Assembly (NCBI GenBank): GCA_947459115.1
Contig: CANHCC010000005.1
Coordinates: forward strand, 1-35,332
Direction of reading: 5' to 3'
From: Bacteroidota bacterium
GTDB taxonomy: Bacteria > Bacteroidota > Bacteroidia > J057 > RFSG01
DNA length: 35,332 nt
In this document: positions 7,834 to 16,439 of the stretch, one piece after another
How the letters are laid out: every line of letters begins with the position of its first letter
Position numbering within the stretch: the first letter of the stretch is position 1
Made by a program: the position numbers and the translations under genes
The notes under the pieces: generated by a model
The model's input: the letters and a program-made list of their open reading frames with translations, nothing else
What the model was told of the DNA's origin: nothing
Database searches by the model: none

Positions 7834-9471
7834 ATGAAACATCTGAAACCCTCCATCCTCGTGCTGCTCGTATTTCTGCCTGCTCTCTTTCTGAAAGCTC
7901 AGACGACCTGCTTGAATTTCACCGGCACGACCCAGCAATATTTGCAGGACATTTCCATCAACAATACTATGTATCCAATTGGCAGCATGGTATTTCAAAC
8001 CGGACCGATTCGGGTATTTAAAGTTGGTTTGCCGACCCAATACATCTCTGCCTCCAATGACACAATATGTTATATTGGCAAAATTGAATTTAATCTTGCA
8101 ACTGCCCCCTTTGCTCAAAGGCAATTTTCATTTACCTCAATTGTTACCCAAGGATTGATTATAGATGGAGATACTGTTTTTCAAAACATGACGCCACCCC
8201 CTCAATATTCCGGAAATGGATTTCAGGTATCGTATGCATCCAACCAGTTTACTATTACAGGAACTTTCGACACGGTTCACATATTTGGCTCTACCAATTG
8301 CCTGAATGCCATTTGCCTTACCCAACTACCAGGCCCTAATCAGATTTGTATGGATTTCGGCACCACCGTATCCGCCCAATATTGCAATGCCATATCCACG
8401 AATCACACCCTTTACCCGGTTGGAACGGTCTTATTTCAATCCCCGCCAATCCGAATACTCAAAGCGGATACCACCACCATATTTCTGAATGCACGGAATG
8501 ACACCATTTGGTATATTGGCCGGTTATTGATAGATATTTCAACGGCATCTTTCTCAAACCGGAGATTATCTTTCAACTCTATATTACTTTCAGGTTCTAT
8601 TGTGGATGGGGATACCACCTTTCAAAACATGACCCCACCAGCTCAATACAATGGCCCGAATTATCAATTCAACTACAACAACCCGCAATACCGATATACG
8701 GGTAGTCTTGACTCTGTATTATTGTTTGGTTCTACGAATATTTTACATGCCATATGTCTGGACTCTCTCGGCACCACAACCCAAAACTGCATCAATTTTA
8801 CAGGAACATCCGGTCAATACCTTAACGACATTTCTACCAATAATACCTTATACCCATCAGGAACAGTCGTATTTCAATCCGGGGATATTCGCATAAGGAA
8901 AGTAGCTGTGCCAACACAATTTATATCTGCTTCCGGTGACACTCTGTGCTACATAGGAAAAATAGAATTAGATGTAACCCAAGCCCCCTTTGCACAAAGA
9001 AGGCTCACCTATCATTCTATCATCACACAAGGCATGGTTGTCGATGGAGACACCATATTTAAAAACAACAATCCCCCTGCCCTTTATAATGGAAATGGCT
9101 TCACGGTAAGCTATCTGAACAATGTGTTTACGGTAACGGGCGCATTTGACACGGTTCATATCTTTGGTTCCACCAATTGCCTGAGTGCGATTTGCCTCGA
9201 TAATATTTCAACCGGGATAACAGATGACAACAATCCAATGCAGGCGGAAATTTACCCCAACCCATCGTCAGGCCTATTATATTTCAAAGGCGTTGAGGGA
9301 AATAATCCCATTCAGATTTACAACCTGCAAGGTATTCGGGTCTATTCTGGCATCTTAGATGAAAATCAAAAGAGTTTAGATTTAAGTGCGCTACCGGATG
9401 GCTTCTATTGGATACAGCTACAGAACGCCTCAGGTGTTATTCAAACTGAAAGGTGGATATTACGGCGATAA
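7834..9471 (+). CDS. Secreted three-repeat protein with T9SS sorting domain
   Basis: A 545-residue exported protein of unknown function. A signal peptide (residues 1-23, ending LKAQ) is followed by three tandem homologous domains at about 25-162, 171-309 and 318-455, with a period of 146-147 residues. Each runs through YP.G...FQ, IR..K, DT..YIG, DGDT.F.N, PP..Y.G, DSV/DTVHIFGSTN and AICL. Residues about 470-545 form a type A T9SS sorting domain (AEIYPNPSSG ... LPDGFYWIQL). Domains 1 and 3 have four cysteines each; domain 2 lacks the inner two together, implying a C79-C156 type disulfide. I do not recognise the repeat family; a beta-sandwich surface domain is my guess. It lies 100 bases after another T9SS cargo gene, has its own likely promoter and is followed by a strong terminator. 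Confidence 0.85.
   Translation: MKHLKPSILVLLVFLPALFLKAQTTCLNFTGTTQQYLQDISINNTMYPIGSMVFQTGPIRVFKVGLPTQYISASNDTICYIGKIEFNLATAPFAQRQFSFTSIVTQGLIIDGDTVFQNMTPPPQYSGNGFQVSYASNQFTITGTFDTVHIFGSTNCLNAICLTQLPGPNQICMDFGTTVSAQYCNAISTNHTLYPVGTVLFQSPPIRILKADTTTIFLNARNDTIWYIGRLLIDISTASFSNRRLSFNSILLSGSIVDGDTTFQNMTPPAQYNGPNYQFNYNNPQYRYTGSLDSVLLFGSTNILHAICLDSLGTTTQNCINFTGTSGQYLNDISTNNTLYPSGTVVFQSGDIRIRKVAVPTQFISASGDTLCYIGKIELDVTQAPFAQRRLTYHSIITQGMVVDGDTIFKNNNPPALYNGNGFTVSYLNNVFTVTGAFDTVHIFGSTNCLSAICLDNISTGITDDNNPMQAEIYPNPSSGLLYFKGVEGNNPIQIYNLQGIRVYSGILDENQKSLDLSALPDGFYWIQLQNASGVIQTERWILRR
7906..9198 (+). repeat. Three in-frame repeat units of about 440 bp
   Basis: The three protein domains are encoded by tandem DNA units at about 7906-8319, 8344-8760 and 8785-9198. 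Similarity is visible at the DNA level, for example the segment around TTTCAAAACATGACnCCACC in units 1 and 2. Units 1 and 3 are more alike in protein sequence than either is to unit 2. Confidence 0.85.
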
Positions 9472-9496
9472 TTGCTTGTTCATGCCATCCCAATTA

Positions 9497-9540
9497 AAAA
9501 CGAAAAATCCCCATATCTGACTATGGGGATTTTTCGTTTT
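9497..9540 (+). terminator. Strong intrinsic terminator
   Basis: A 19-bp perfect stem (9497-9515 with 9522-9540) and a six-base loop begin 26 bases after the stop of the repeat-protein gene. The arms carry an A-tract on the 5' side and a T-tract on the 3' side, so it could stop transcription from either direction. Confidence 0.85.
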
Positions 9541-9886
9541 AACCCCAATTATGCATATGCATAATCTGTGTTAAACCCCACCTTGCGCACCTCCGCGTTC
9601 CTCGCGGTAAAAGAAACCCACCACCTTGCGCACCTCCGCGTTCCTTGCGGTTAAAAATCCTCCCCCTTCGCGCACCCTCGCGTTCCTCGCGGTTGAGCCC
9701 AGATTATTCATTAGCGTCGATGATTATTTCTGCAACTCCACATCAATAAGGGATTCACAATGTTTTCACACTCACCTTTTCTAATGCAAAGCGTTTAGAA
9801 ACAAAAGTGCAGAAATTGAGCATTAGTAGTAATTCCACGCGTTTCACACGGAGCAAAAACTTTCTAATGCATAATTTGGGTTTAAC
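9537..9886. repeat. Non-coding repeat element with inverted ends and three GC-rich units
   Basis: Between the terminator and the NYN gene there is no ORF. The edges 9537-9556 and 9867-9886 are inverted copies of each other (17 of 20 bases by eye), and the left edge runs into an 18-bp perfect palindrome at 9548-9565. Inside are three GC-rich units at 9581-9612, 9624-9655 and 9665-9695, consensus CCTTGCGCACCTCCGCGTTC then CTCGCGGT, at 41-43 bp spacing. The composition contrasts sharply with the AT-rich surroundings. It may be a short non-autonomous mobile or dispersed intergenic repeat; no transposase is present. Confidence 0.55.
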
Positions 9887-9907
9887 TTATCTATTTAAAA
9901 CTTAGAA

Positions 9908-10936
9908 TTATTCATCTGCCTGAAATGGATCTGTATAATCCATTGAATTCTCATCTTCCTCTGAATTTCGAATATTCACAGCAATAAGTTCCTGCTTGTC
10001 GTTATAATCCAGATTAAACTGTACCACATCTCCTTCTCTTAGTTTATTAAAATCATCCGGATTTAATAAATAAGAGAAATGAAAGAATAGATTGTTCGGA
10101 GCCGGCGGATACTTAATAAACCCGAAGCCTTTTTTAATACTCAGAATAGACCCTTCATAAGTAGGGGCATCCGGATCTATGGTTCGTTCCTGATGAGCAG
10201 ACTCTTCCTGATGCTCATCCTGATCTTTAGCATGGTATCCATTGCCGGGATTGTGACTGCGGCTGGATGGGAACTGCACAAACATATTCGTAATGATAGG
10301 ATCCGGCTCTTCTGCATTCAAACCCGCTTCAATAATGTCGTGCATTGGGATTGGGAAAGTGGCTTCCTGAAGCAAATCCTGAGAAGTACGGGTAACCATA
10401 GATTTACCCATATCATTGGTAAATTCAAAATCCCAACTGATGAGCATGACTTTAGTCCCGAGTGTATTTAGTTTTCGAATCAAGGGCAGATAATCTCCAT
10501 CGGAAGTAATGAGCACCAGAACATCAAACTGTTTAAATTGAGCTAATTCAAAAGCTTCTAAGGCGAGCCATACATCAATACCTTTTTCTTGACGATTTCC
10601 TTGAAAGTTTTTAAGCGGCAGATAATGGGTGATAACCCCTTCTGACATTAAGATATCATCAAATACTCTATCATAATATAATTGATTATTTCTTTGACTT
10701 GCATCCTGGGCATTCAGTCTGCCACGAAAAAAATGCGCATCAACGATGTGGCATAATCGTACATCTGTCTCTGACGCTTCAGCTACTTTGTGTCGAATAA
10801 ACTGATGCAGACCAGAGACACTAATTCTACTTCTGCGGGCATGTCCGTAATTATAATAATTGCTGACATGTAGGTAATAATTGCCATCATAAAAAACCCC
10901 AATACGGGTCAGGCTTTTATTAAACTGATTCTTCAT
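9908..10936 (-). CDS. NYN-domain ribonuclease-like protein with C-terminal cold-shock domain
   Basis: A 342-residue cytoplasmic protein. Residues about 10-190 form a NYN (PIN-like, LabA/DUF88) domain. The acidic metal-binding residues are visible: Asp17 in FYDGNY, Asp121 in KGIDVWLA, and Asp146/Asp148 in TSDGDYLPLI. A polar, low-complexity His/Glu linker (about 225-257) leads to a cold-shock domain at about 259-325, with RNP1-like KKGFGFIKY and RNP2-like LFFHFSYL. NYN domains are nucleases acting on RNA, and a cold-shock domain binds single-stranded RNA, so an RNA-processing or decay role is inferred. The longer frame starting at 10993 was rejected; ATG 10936 (MKNQFNKSLTRIG) begins just before the domain. 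It is on the same strand as moxR but 127 bases downstream. Confidence 0.85.
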   Translation of the reverse strand: MKNQFNKSLTRIGVFYDGNYYLHVSNYYNYGHARRSRISVSGLHQFIRHKVAEASETDVRLCHIVDAHFFRGRLNAQDASQRNNQLYYDRVFDDILMSEGVITHYLPLKNFQGNRQEKGIDVWLALEAFELAQFKQFDVLVLITSDGDYLPLIRKLNTLGTKVMLISWDFEFTNDMGKSMVTRTSQDLLQEATFPIPMHDIIEAGLNAEEPDPIITNMFVQFPSSRSHNPGNGYHAKDQDEHQEESAHQERTIDPDAPTYEGSILSIKKGFGFIKYPPAPNNLFFHFSYLLNPDDFNKLREGDVVQFNLDYNDKQELIAVNIRNSEEDENSMDYTDPFQADE

Positions 10937-11063
10937 ATTAAACTTATTTACTAAATAAAAAAAAAGTACGTTTGTTCTTAAAAATCGGCGCAAGATAACA
11001 TAGGATTCCTATCGTTCACCGGAAATCTTAAATAATTTTACTAAAATCTAAAATCAAGGCACC

Positions 11064-12050
11064 TTAGGATATCATCAATCGCTTGATAATATCATCTGCT
11101 GTAACCCCTTCGGCCTCTGCCGTAAAACTTGGCACAATGCGGTGTCTCAGCACTGGAATAGCAATTGCCCTGACATCTTCAATATCCGGGGCATATTTAC
11201 CTTTAAGGAGGGCATGAGCTTTAGCACCCAAAATAAGATACTGAGAAGCACGAGGTCCTGCTCCCCAAGTCAATAAATCTTTTATAAAATCCGGTGCATC
11301 CGGAGAATTAACCCGCGTCTTACCTACCAGTTTTACAGCATAAGAAATAACAGGATCTGTGACCGGAACTTTTCTAACCAGTTCTTGAAAATCTGTAATA
11401 TCCTCCCCTTTAAGAATACTCTTTAATTCAACTTTTCTATCGGAGGTTGTATTTCTAACGACTTCCATTTCCTCCTCAAAGGTGGGGTAATCCACTTTAA
11501 TGTTAAACATAAAGCGATCTAATTGGGCTTCCGGCAAAGGATAAGTCCCTTCCTGCTCAATGGGATTTTGGGTAGCTAAAACAAAAAAGGGCGGATCCAA
11601 AGAAAGTGTCTGACCGGCAATGGAGACCTTTCTTTCCTGCATGGCTTCAAGCAAAGCCGCCTGAGTCTTAGGCGGGGTACGGTTAATTTCATCCGCCAAC
11701 ACCATATTGGCAAACACAGGCCCCTTAATAAACTTAAAGTATTTACGATTGGTCTCTGAATCTATTTCAAGGACTTCTGTCCCCAGGATATCGCCGGGCA
11801 TTAGGTCCGGCGTAAACTGTATGCGGCTGAACTTCAAATCCAACACCTCAGCAAGCGTACTAATTAATAAGGTTTTAGCAAGTCCGGGCACCCCTACCAG
11901 CAAGGTGTGACCTTTACAAAACAGGGAAATCAGCAACTTTTCAACGACATCATCTTGACCGACGATGACTTTACGAATTTCTGAACTCAGGTCGCGGTAA
12001 GCGGCTGCCAGTGCATCGGCAGCTTCAACTTCATTGGTGTACTTTTTCAT
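11064..12050 (-). CDS. MoxR-family AAA+ ATPase
   Basis: A 328-residue AAA+ ATPase of the MoxR group, which act as chaperone-like remodelling ATPases. Walker A is GVPGLAKT (residues 53-60), Walker B is VLADE (117-121, in MVLADEINR), sensor 1 is in ATQNPIEQEG, and the family signature LPEAQLDRF follows. ATG 12050 overlaps the stop of the upstream PPIase gene as ATGA, so translational coupling is likely and the longer frame from 12086 was rejected. MoxR genes usually sit beside DUF58 and von Willebrand-type (Bat) genes. None is here; instead this gene closes an operon of three periplasmic foldases. Confidence 0.92.
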   Translation of the reverse strand: MKKYTNEVEAADALAAAYRDLSSEIRKVIVGQDDVVEKLLISLFCKGHTLLVGVPGLAKTLLISTLAEVLDLKFSRIQFTPDLMPGDILGTEVLEIDSETNRKYFKFIKGPVFANMVLADEINRTPPKTQAALLEAMQERKVSIAGQTLSLDPPFFVLATQNPIEQEGTYPLPEAQLDRFMFNIKVDYPTFEEEMEVVRNTTSDRKVELKSILKGEDITDFQELVRKVPVTDPVISYAVKLVGKTRVNSPDAPDFIKDLLTWGAGPRASQYLILGAKAHALLKGKYAPDIEDVRAIAIPVLRHRIVPSFTAEAEGVTADDIIKRLMIS

Positions 12051-13381
12051 TCTTTTGGATTCCAAGTTTGAATTGCATTGGCACATTCGGCGTATTTGAT
12101 CTCAATAAAGACCTGGCGTCGGGCGGTATCAAACCATTTTTCAATGGCTTCCTGCTTTTTTTCCTCCAGTGCTGCCTTTGCTAATTTTTGATAGTCGTCT
12201 TTTAAATTTGCAGTATGCGGTAAATACTTTTGTTTCAGTTTGACAATGTGATACGCTCGGGTGCCATCTCGTAAAATTACTTCTAAAGGATCCGATATCT
12301 CCCCTGCTTTTAATTTATCCACTTTAAAAAACAGCTCTGCGTCCAAGGCATCCAGAGGAATTCTATTTTCTCCTGTTGTGGGATTCAAAATACACCCACC
12401 ACAATCCTTTGATTCCTTATCCTCTGTAAATTTTGAAGCCCCTTTTTCAAAACTAATGGTATCTGTCAAAATCATTTTTTTGACCTCTTTCAACCGTGCG
12501 ATGGCTATTTCATCATCCTTCTTATCCCGAACAGGACGCACCAGAATATGGCTGGCACTAACGGTTTCACCAAGTCGCTTATGTAATTGCACAATATGAA
12601 ATCCGAACTCTGTTTCAAATACCTCAGAAATCTCCCCTTCTTTCAGATTATAAACAACTGACTCAAACTCCGGCACCATTCGACCTCGGGTAAACTCTCC
12701 CAGGTATCCCCCTTGCTGAGCAGATCCATCCTGAGAATAATATTTCGCCATCTCCGCAAACTTCATCTTTTCAAACAAAATCTGGTGACGCACATCCTCC
12801 AACTTTTCTTTCGCTTCGTTTTTGTTCTTTTCTGAAATAGGGGGAATAATAACAATATGATTGAGCGTTACCTCTGCTGGCAAAAAAGGCAGACTATCCT
12901 TTGGAATAGAATTATAATACTGGCGAACTTCTTTGGGCGTAACCGTTACATCCTCCGTAATCTTGGCTTTCTGCTGCTCTACAAGCAACAAGTCTTTGAT
13001 TTCAGGTCTTAATTCAATTTTAAGTTCAACGAGACTTTTACGATAATTTTCTTCGAGCTTAGCAACAGAACCAAAGTACTGAACAAAATTTTCAATACGA
13101 CGATTCAGTTCTGATTCCACTTGATCTTCTGAAACACTAAGACTATCCAACTGGGCTTTTGAAAGCAACAACTTATTCGAAAGCATTTCCTCAAAAGTCC
13201 GGCAACGCATGGTACCATCGTCTTTCTCTCCATTGCTCTTCAAATAAATCATCTGATTTTCAAGTTCGGAGCGCAGAAGAATATTATTATCAAGAATTGC
13301 GATGATACCATCCACCTGAAGTTGAGCAAAGCTGAACAAGGGGATAAAGAATAGAAAAAACCGAATAAAATTATGGCACAT
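12047..13381 (-). CDS. SurA-like periplasmic peptidyl-prolyl isomerase
   Basis: A 444-residue exported chaperone. Residues 1-20 are a signal peptide (ending FSFAQ). Residues about 23-165 form the SurA-type N-terminal chaperone region (VDGIIAILDNNILLRSELE). Two parvulin domains follow: the first at about 172-267 (LNHIVI ... GGYLGEFTRGRMVPEFE ... FGFHIVQLHKR) is well preserved, the second at about 275-385 (ASHILV ... AYHIVKLKQK) is more divergent, with a CGGC in place of the usual GGDLG. A role in outer-membrane protein folding is inferred from the family. ATG 13381 gives a clean signal peptide and overlaps the upstream gene's stop by 11 bases; the longer frame from 13435 would bury the signal. 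Confidence 0.9.
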   Translation of the reverse strand: MCHNFIRFFLFFIPLFSFAQLQVDGIIAILDNNILLRSELENQMIYLKSNGEKDDGTMRCRTFEEMLSNKLLLSKAQLDSLSVSEDQVESELNRRIENFVQYFGSVAKLEENYRKSLVELKIELRPEIKDLLLVEQQKAKITEDVTVTPKEVRQYYNSIPKDSLPFLPAEVTLNHIVIIPPISEKNKNEAKEKLEDVRHQILFEKMKFAEMAKYYSQDGSAQQGGYLGEFTRGRMVPEFESVVYNLKEGEISEVFETEFGFHIVQLHKRLGETVSASHILVRPVRDKKDDEIAIARLKEVKKMILTDTISFEKGASKFTEDKESKDCGGCILNPTTGENRIPLDALDAELFFKVDKLKAGEISDPLEVILRDGTRAYHIVKLKQKYLPHTANLKDDYQKLAKAALEEKKQEAIEKWFDTARRQVFIEIKYAECANAIQTWNPKE

Positions 13382-14270
13382 ATACGCTTCCGTTATCTTT
13401 TGCTTCCCTGACCAAACGGATTTTTTCAGCTTCAAGTATATTTCGAGTCCTTTCCTGAATGATTCCCTGACGGACGGACTCTCCGGCGATTGCAGGGCTA
13501 AGAGTTTGCCCCTGAGGAATCATTTTCTGTATTTTGAATATGAACTGAGCGGGTTTGTCTGCTTCTTTTGCCGTCCAGGAAATTGGGGAATGTCCCGGTC
13601 TGAGATCCGTTAATCTTCCTGAATATTTCAATCTACTGCCCAGCTCTTCTAAATCGGAAGTATTCATCCAAACCGAAGAATCTGCCTGATGTAGAAATGC
13701 ATTCAGCAAGCACCACTGCTTAAACTCCTTCCATGCTAATTTATCGGTTGAAGCATTTAGCATCTGTAATGGTTTACGAATATCTAAAACATAGGTGCCA
13801 ACATATAAAACCTGATAATAATTTTCATCGGCCTTATATTTCTCCTGATGCTTCTCAAAGTAATTAAAAAAGGCAGCAGAATCCACCACAGTGTCCAAAC
13901 GCGTTTGTATCAGATAATCATAATACGCAGAAAGAACCAGGCGATTACGATAATCCTTTACTTTAAATTCAATTTGATTTTGAAGCCCATCTATTTCCCC
14001 CAAAGCCTGTTCTGTCATCACCTGTTCTCCAACCCAACGATCAATAAACTGACGGGTCAGACGAATGCTATCCTCTTCACTTTGAAAAACAGGTGGCATA
14101 AATCGGCTCAGATCTTTTCGTTTTAGGGTATTGTTACCCACTTTAGCCAGTAATTCTTCTCCTTGATCTCCATTTGTGTCGCACCCCGCAAACCCTAAAA
14201 TCATCCCAATCCATGCTGACAAAAGACAGTATTGGCGAAAACCACTAATATGGATAGGACCGAGAATCAC
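13371..14270 (-). CDS. Lipoprotein, SurA/PpiC-like chaperone domain lacking a clear isomerase domain
   Basis: A 299-residue probable lipoprotein (hydrophobic segment then GFAGC, Cys30). The segment after it (LAKVGNNTLKRKDLSRFMPP ... IDRWVGEQVMTEQALGE) matches the N-terminal chaperone part of PpiC/SurA proteins. I cannot find the parvulin landmarks (no HILV, GGDLG or F..YGYHI), so this is likely a foldase relative that keeps chaperone function only. The start is GTG 14270, which overlaps the upstream TGA as GTGA; the only internal Met (residue 23) would destroy the signal peptide. It lies between two SurA-like genes in one operon, so it probably works with them at the periplasm/outer membrane. 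Confidence 0.8.
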   Translation of the reverse strand: MILGPIHISGFRQYCLLSAWIGMILGFAGCDTNGDQGEELLAKVGNNTLKRKDLSRFMPPVFQSEEDSIRLTRQFIDRWVGEQVMTEQALGEIDGLQNQIEFKVKDYRNRLVLSAYYDYLIQTRLDTVVDSAAFFNYFEKHQEKYKADENYYQVLYVGTYVLDIRKPLQMLNASTDKLAWKEFKQWCLLNAFLHQADSSVWMNTSDLEELGSRLKYSGRLTDLRPGHSPISWTAKEADKPAQFIFKIQKMIPQGQTLSPAIAGESVRQGIIQERTRNILEAEKIRLVREAKDNGSVYVP

Positions 14271-16261
14271 TTAAATAAAGTCCGAAACACGGTTTCGTTT
14301 ACCACAGAAGGATATTTCTTTTCAAGCTCCAGATTCCATGCAGATTCAAGCTCCTCCTGATATTTGGTAATACATTCAGAACGCGCCTCCTCAAATGGCT
14401 TTACGCCGGCAGGCAGTTTTTCAACAAATTGCTGAATTACAAATTGCTTATCGCGTTTACGCACAGCACTTGCGGAGGCGGGCGTTGCATCCATCCAACC
14501 GGCAGGCAAATCCGGATGCTTACGATCCATCATGACCATTTGAATGCGAAGATTCAGGGCGGATTTTTCATTCACCAGACTGTCAATTTCTTTATCTGTT
14601 TTACCTTGTACCAGGTAATTCTGCACTTCAATGATTTTTAAAGAATCCGAGGAACGATATTCTCTTACCCGAATTCTTTCTCCGGCTGTAAATTGAGATT
14701 TATTCTTTTCATAAAACGACTTTAACCCCACACTATCTTCAATCGCTTTTTTCCAGACGAGTTTTTCTGTCAGAGAAAATAATAAAATCCCATCTCTATA
14801 TTCCCGATACAATTCTTTATAGTCCACATACTTCACAGGCAAGCGACTTTCTTCATACTTCATTAGTTCGGATTCCAGGAAGCCATTTAGATTTTTCATA
14901 ACAGAGGCCTGAATGGTTGACCCGGACAATGCCTCGGAACGAAGCGTCTTGTAATAGCTGTAAAATTGATTCAGCGTGCGGGTAGTTCTTTCCGAGGGAA
15001 TCCCTAGCTCCAGAATAACCGACTTATAAAATTCCGGCCGGGTGGAATCCGGTATAAATCTGCCTTGAGAATATTCTTTGCCTAAGGTGGCAATGAACGC
15101 ATCGGCAACCTCTTGCTTAATTTCAGGCTTGTATTCTTTCCGGATTTTCTCAAGGAATACACTCTGGGGAAGATTGGACCTTTGATCTTTCTGCACACGG
15201 GTTCTGATTTCACCTTTCACCTCATCAAAAGTTGGAATTGGCTCTACCTTGGTTACTTTCAAAATATGCCAGCCATAAGGCGTTGTAAATGGATCCGAGA
15301 ATTGACCGGCATTTAATTTACGCTTCCACTCTTCCATTTCCGGCAAAAGGCGGGATGCGCCCAAGTCTCCACCGGTTTTGGAGGATCCGGGGTCATCTGA
15401 AAATTCTTCTGCAAGGGCAGCAAAATCTTCTCCTCTTTTTAATCGTTCATGAATCTCTTTGATTCGCGCCAATGCTGAGGCGGTATCTTTTGCACTATAA
15501 TTTTCGCCTACGCGAATAATGATATGAGACGCATGTTGAATACCTTTTCCTTTGTACACATCCTGAACATAGAGGATATGATAGCCGTATTGAGTACGAA
15601 CAGGTTGGGAGACCTTGCCCACAGGCGTATTATAGGCAGCCGACTCAAAAGGGTAAACCATGTTAAATGCAGTAAAATACCCCAAATCACCTTTATTGGA
15701 CTTTACACTGGGATCTTGAGAATAGCGTTGTGCCATTTCAGCAAAGTCAGACTTGAGATTTACAATAGAATCGCGAATGGCTTTGATTTTCTCATAAGCT
15801 CTTAAAGTATCCGCAGGCGAAGCATCTGCTGCCACATTGATCAGAATATGGGAGGCGCGAATCTGATACAAGGATCTCTGGTAGCCTTCTTTAATGAGAG
15901 TGTCTAAAATGTTTTTTTCAACCAGATAAGGCTGAGCTAACTGCTTGCGATATCCTTCCAATTCTGTCAGGAATGCCGGCATAGTATCCATTCCCAAACT
16001 TTCTGCATTGAGTACTTTTCTACGAAACTTGATATATAGATTCAGATACTCCCTATAGTCTTGAGGCGTTGCTTTTTTGGCTTTATCCCAACCGCCGTTA
16101 TTTTTTTGATACACATACTCAAATTCCGACCTGCTGACTTTAAAGCTATCCGGTCCCGGACCAAAAGTAATAAGGGTTGCATCCTTAGTCTTGGCAGCAG
16201 GCGCCTGAGCCATCGTGAGAGCCGGGATTAACAAAAAAACGGACAATAATAACCTGAACAT
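14267..16261 (-). CDS. Large periplasmic foldase with two parvulin domains
   Basis: A 664-residue exported PpiC/SurA-type protein. Residues 1-19 are a signal peptide (ending LTMAQ). A helical N-terminal region comes next, then two well-preserved parvulin domains at about 134-234 (IRASHILIN ... KGDLGYFTAFNMVYPFE ... YGYHILYVQDV) and 243-338 (HASHIIIRV ... GGDLGASRLLPEME ... YGWHILKVTKV). The remaining ~320 residues are helical and charged with no domain I recognise. It probably folds or escorts outer-membrane proteins. ATG 16261 is preferred to a TTG two codons upstream. It leads an operon of four genes: this one, the lipoprotein, the second SurA-like gene and moxR, each overlapping the next by 4 to 11 bases. 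Confidence 0.9.
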   Translation of the reverse strand: MFRLLLSVFLLIPALTMAQAPAAKTKDATLITFGPGPDSFKVSRSEFEYVYQKNNGGWDKAKKATPQDYREYLNLYIKFRRKVLNAESLGMDTMPAFLTELEGYRKQLAQPYLVEKNILDTLIKEGYQRSLYQIRASHILINVAADASPADTLRAYEKIKAIRDSIVNLKSDFAEMAQRYSQDPSVKSNKGDLGYFTAFNMVYPFESAAYNTPVGKVSQPVRTQYGYHILYVQDVYKGKGIQHASHIIIRVGENYSAKDTASALARIKEIHERLKRGEDFAALAEEFSDDPGSSKTGGDLGASRLLPEMEEWKRKLNAGQFSDPFTTPYGWHILKVTKVEPIPTFDEVKGEIRTRVQKDQRSNLPQSVFLEKIRKEYKPEIKQEVADAFIATLGKEYSQGRFIPDSTRPEFYKSVILELGIPSERTTRTLNQFYSYYKTLRSEALSGSTIQASVMKNLNGFLESELMKYEESRLPVKYVDYKELYREYRDGILLFSLTEKLVWKKAIEDSVGLKSFYEKNKSQFTAGERIRVREYRSSDSLKIIEVQNYLVQGKTDKEIDSLVNEKSALNLRIQMVMMDRKHPDLPAGWMDATPASASAVRKRDKQFVIQQFVEKLPAGVKPFEEARSECITKYQEELESAWNLELEKKYPSVVNETVFRTLFK

Positions 16262-16394
16262 ACGCAATAAACTCTTTTTTAAATGATCTTTTTAAATAAA
16301 CCGGAGAAGATAAATCAACATGCTTGTCTTCCTGAATTCTCGCCTGTATAAACGAATGAACTTCCGGTCAGATTATAACCGAATGTAAAATTAC

Positions 16395-16422
16395 AAAAAA
16401 ACTGCTCTCCCGGGGGATAAGC
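16395..16422 (-). terminator. Possible intrinsic terminator after the kinase gene
   Basis: Reading the minus strand downstream of the RsbW-like stop, GCTTATCC, a four-base loop and GGAGAGC form an imperfect stem (one bulge, one G-T pair), followed two bases later by seven T residues. Confidence 0.4.
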
Positions 16423-16439
16423 CCTTCTTTGGAAGTTTA

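Noticed and set aside
9581-9695. Three regularly spaced ~31-bp repeats considered as a CRISPR array
   Set aside because: The gaps are only about 10 bases, there are three units, the third is diverged, and no cas gene is present.
10937-10993. Longer start for the NYN gene
   Set aside because: The added 19 residues are hydrophobic and unlike the family; they come from AT-rich upstream sequence.
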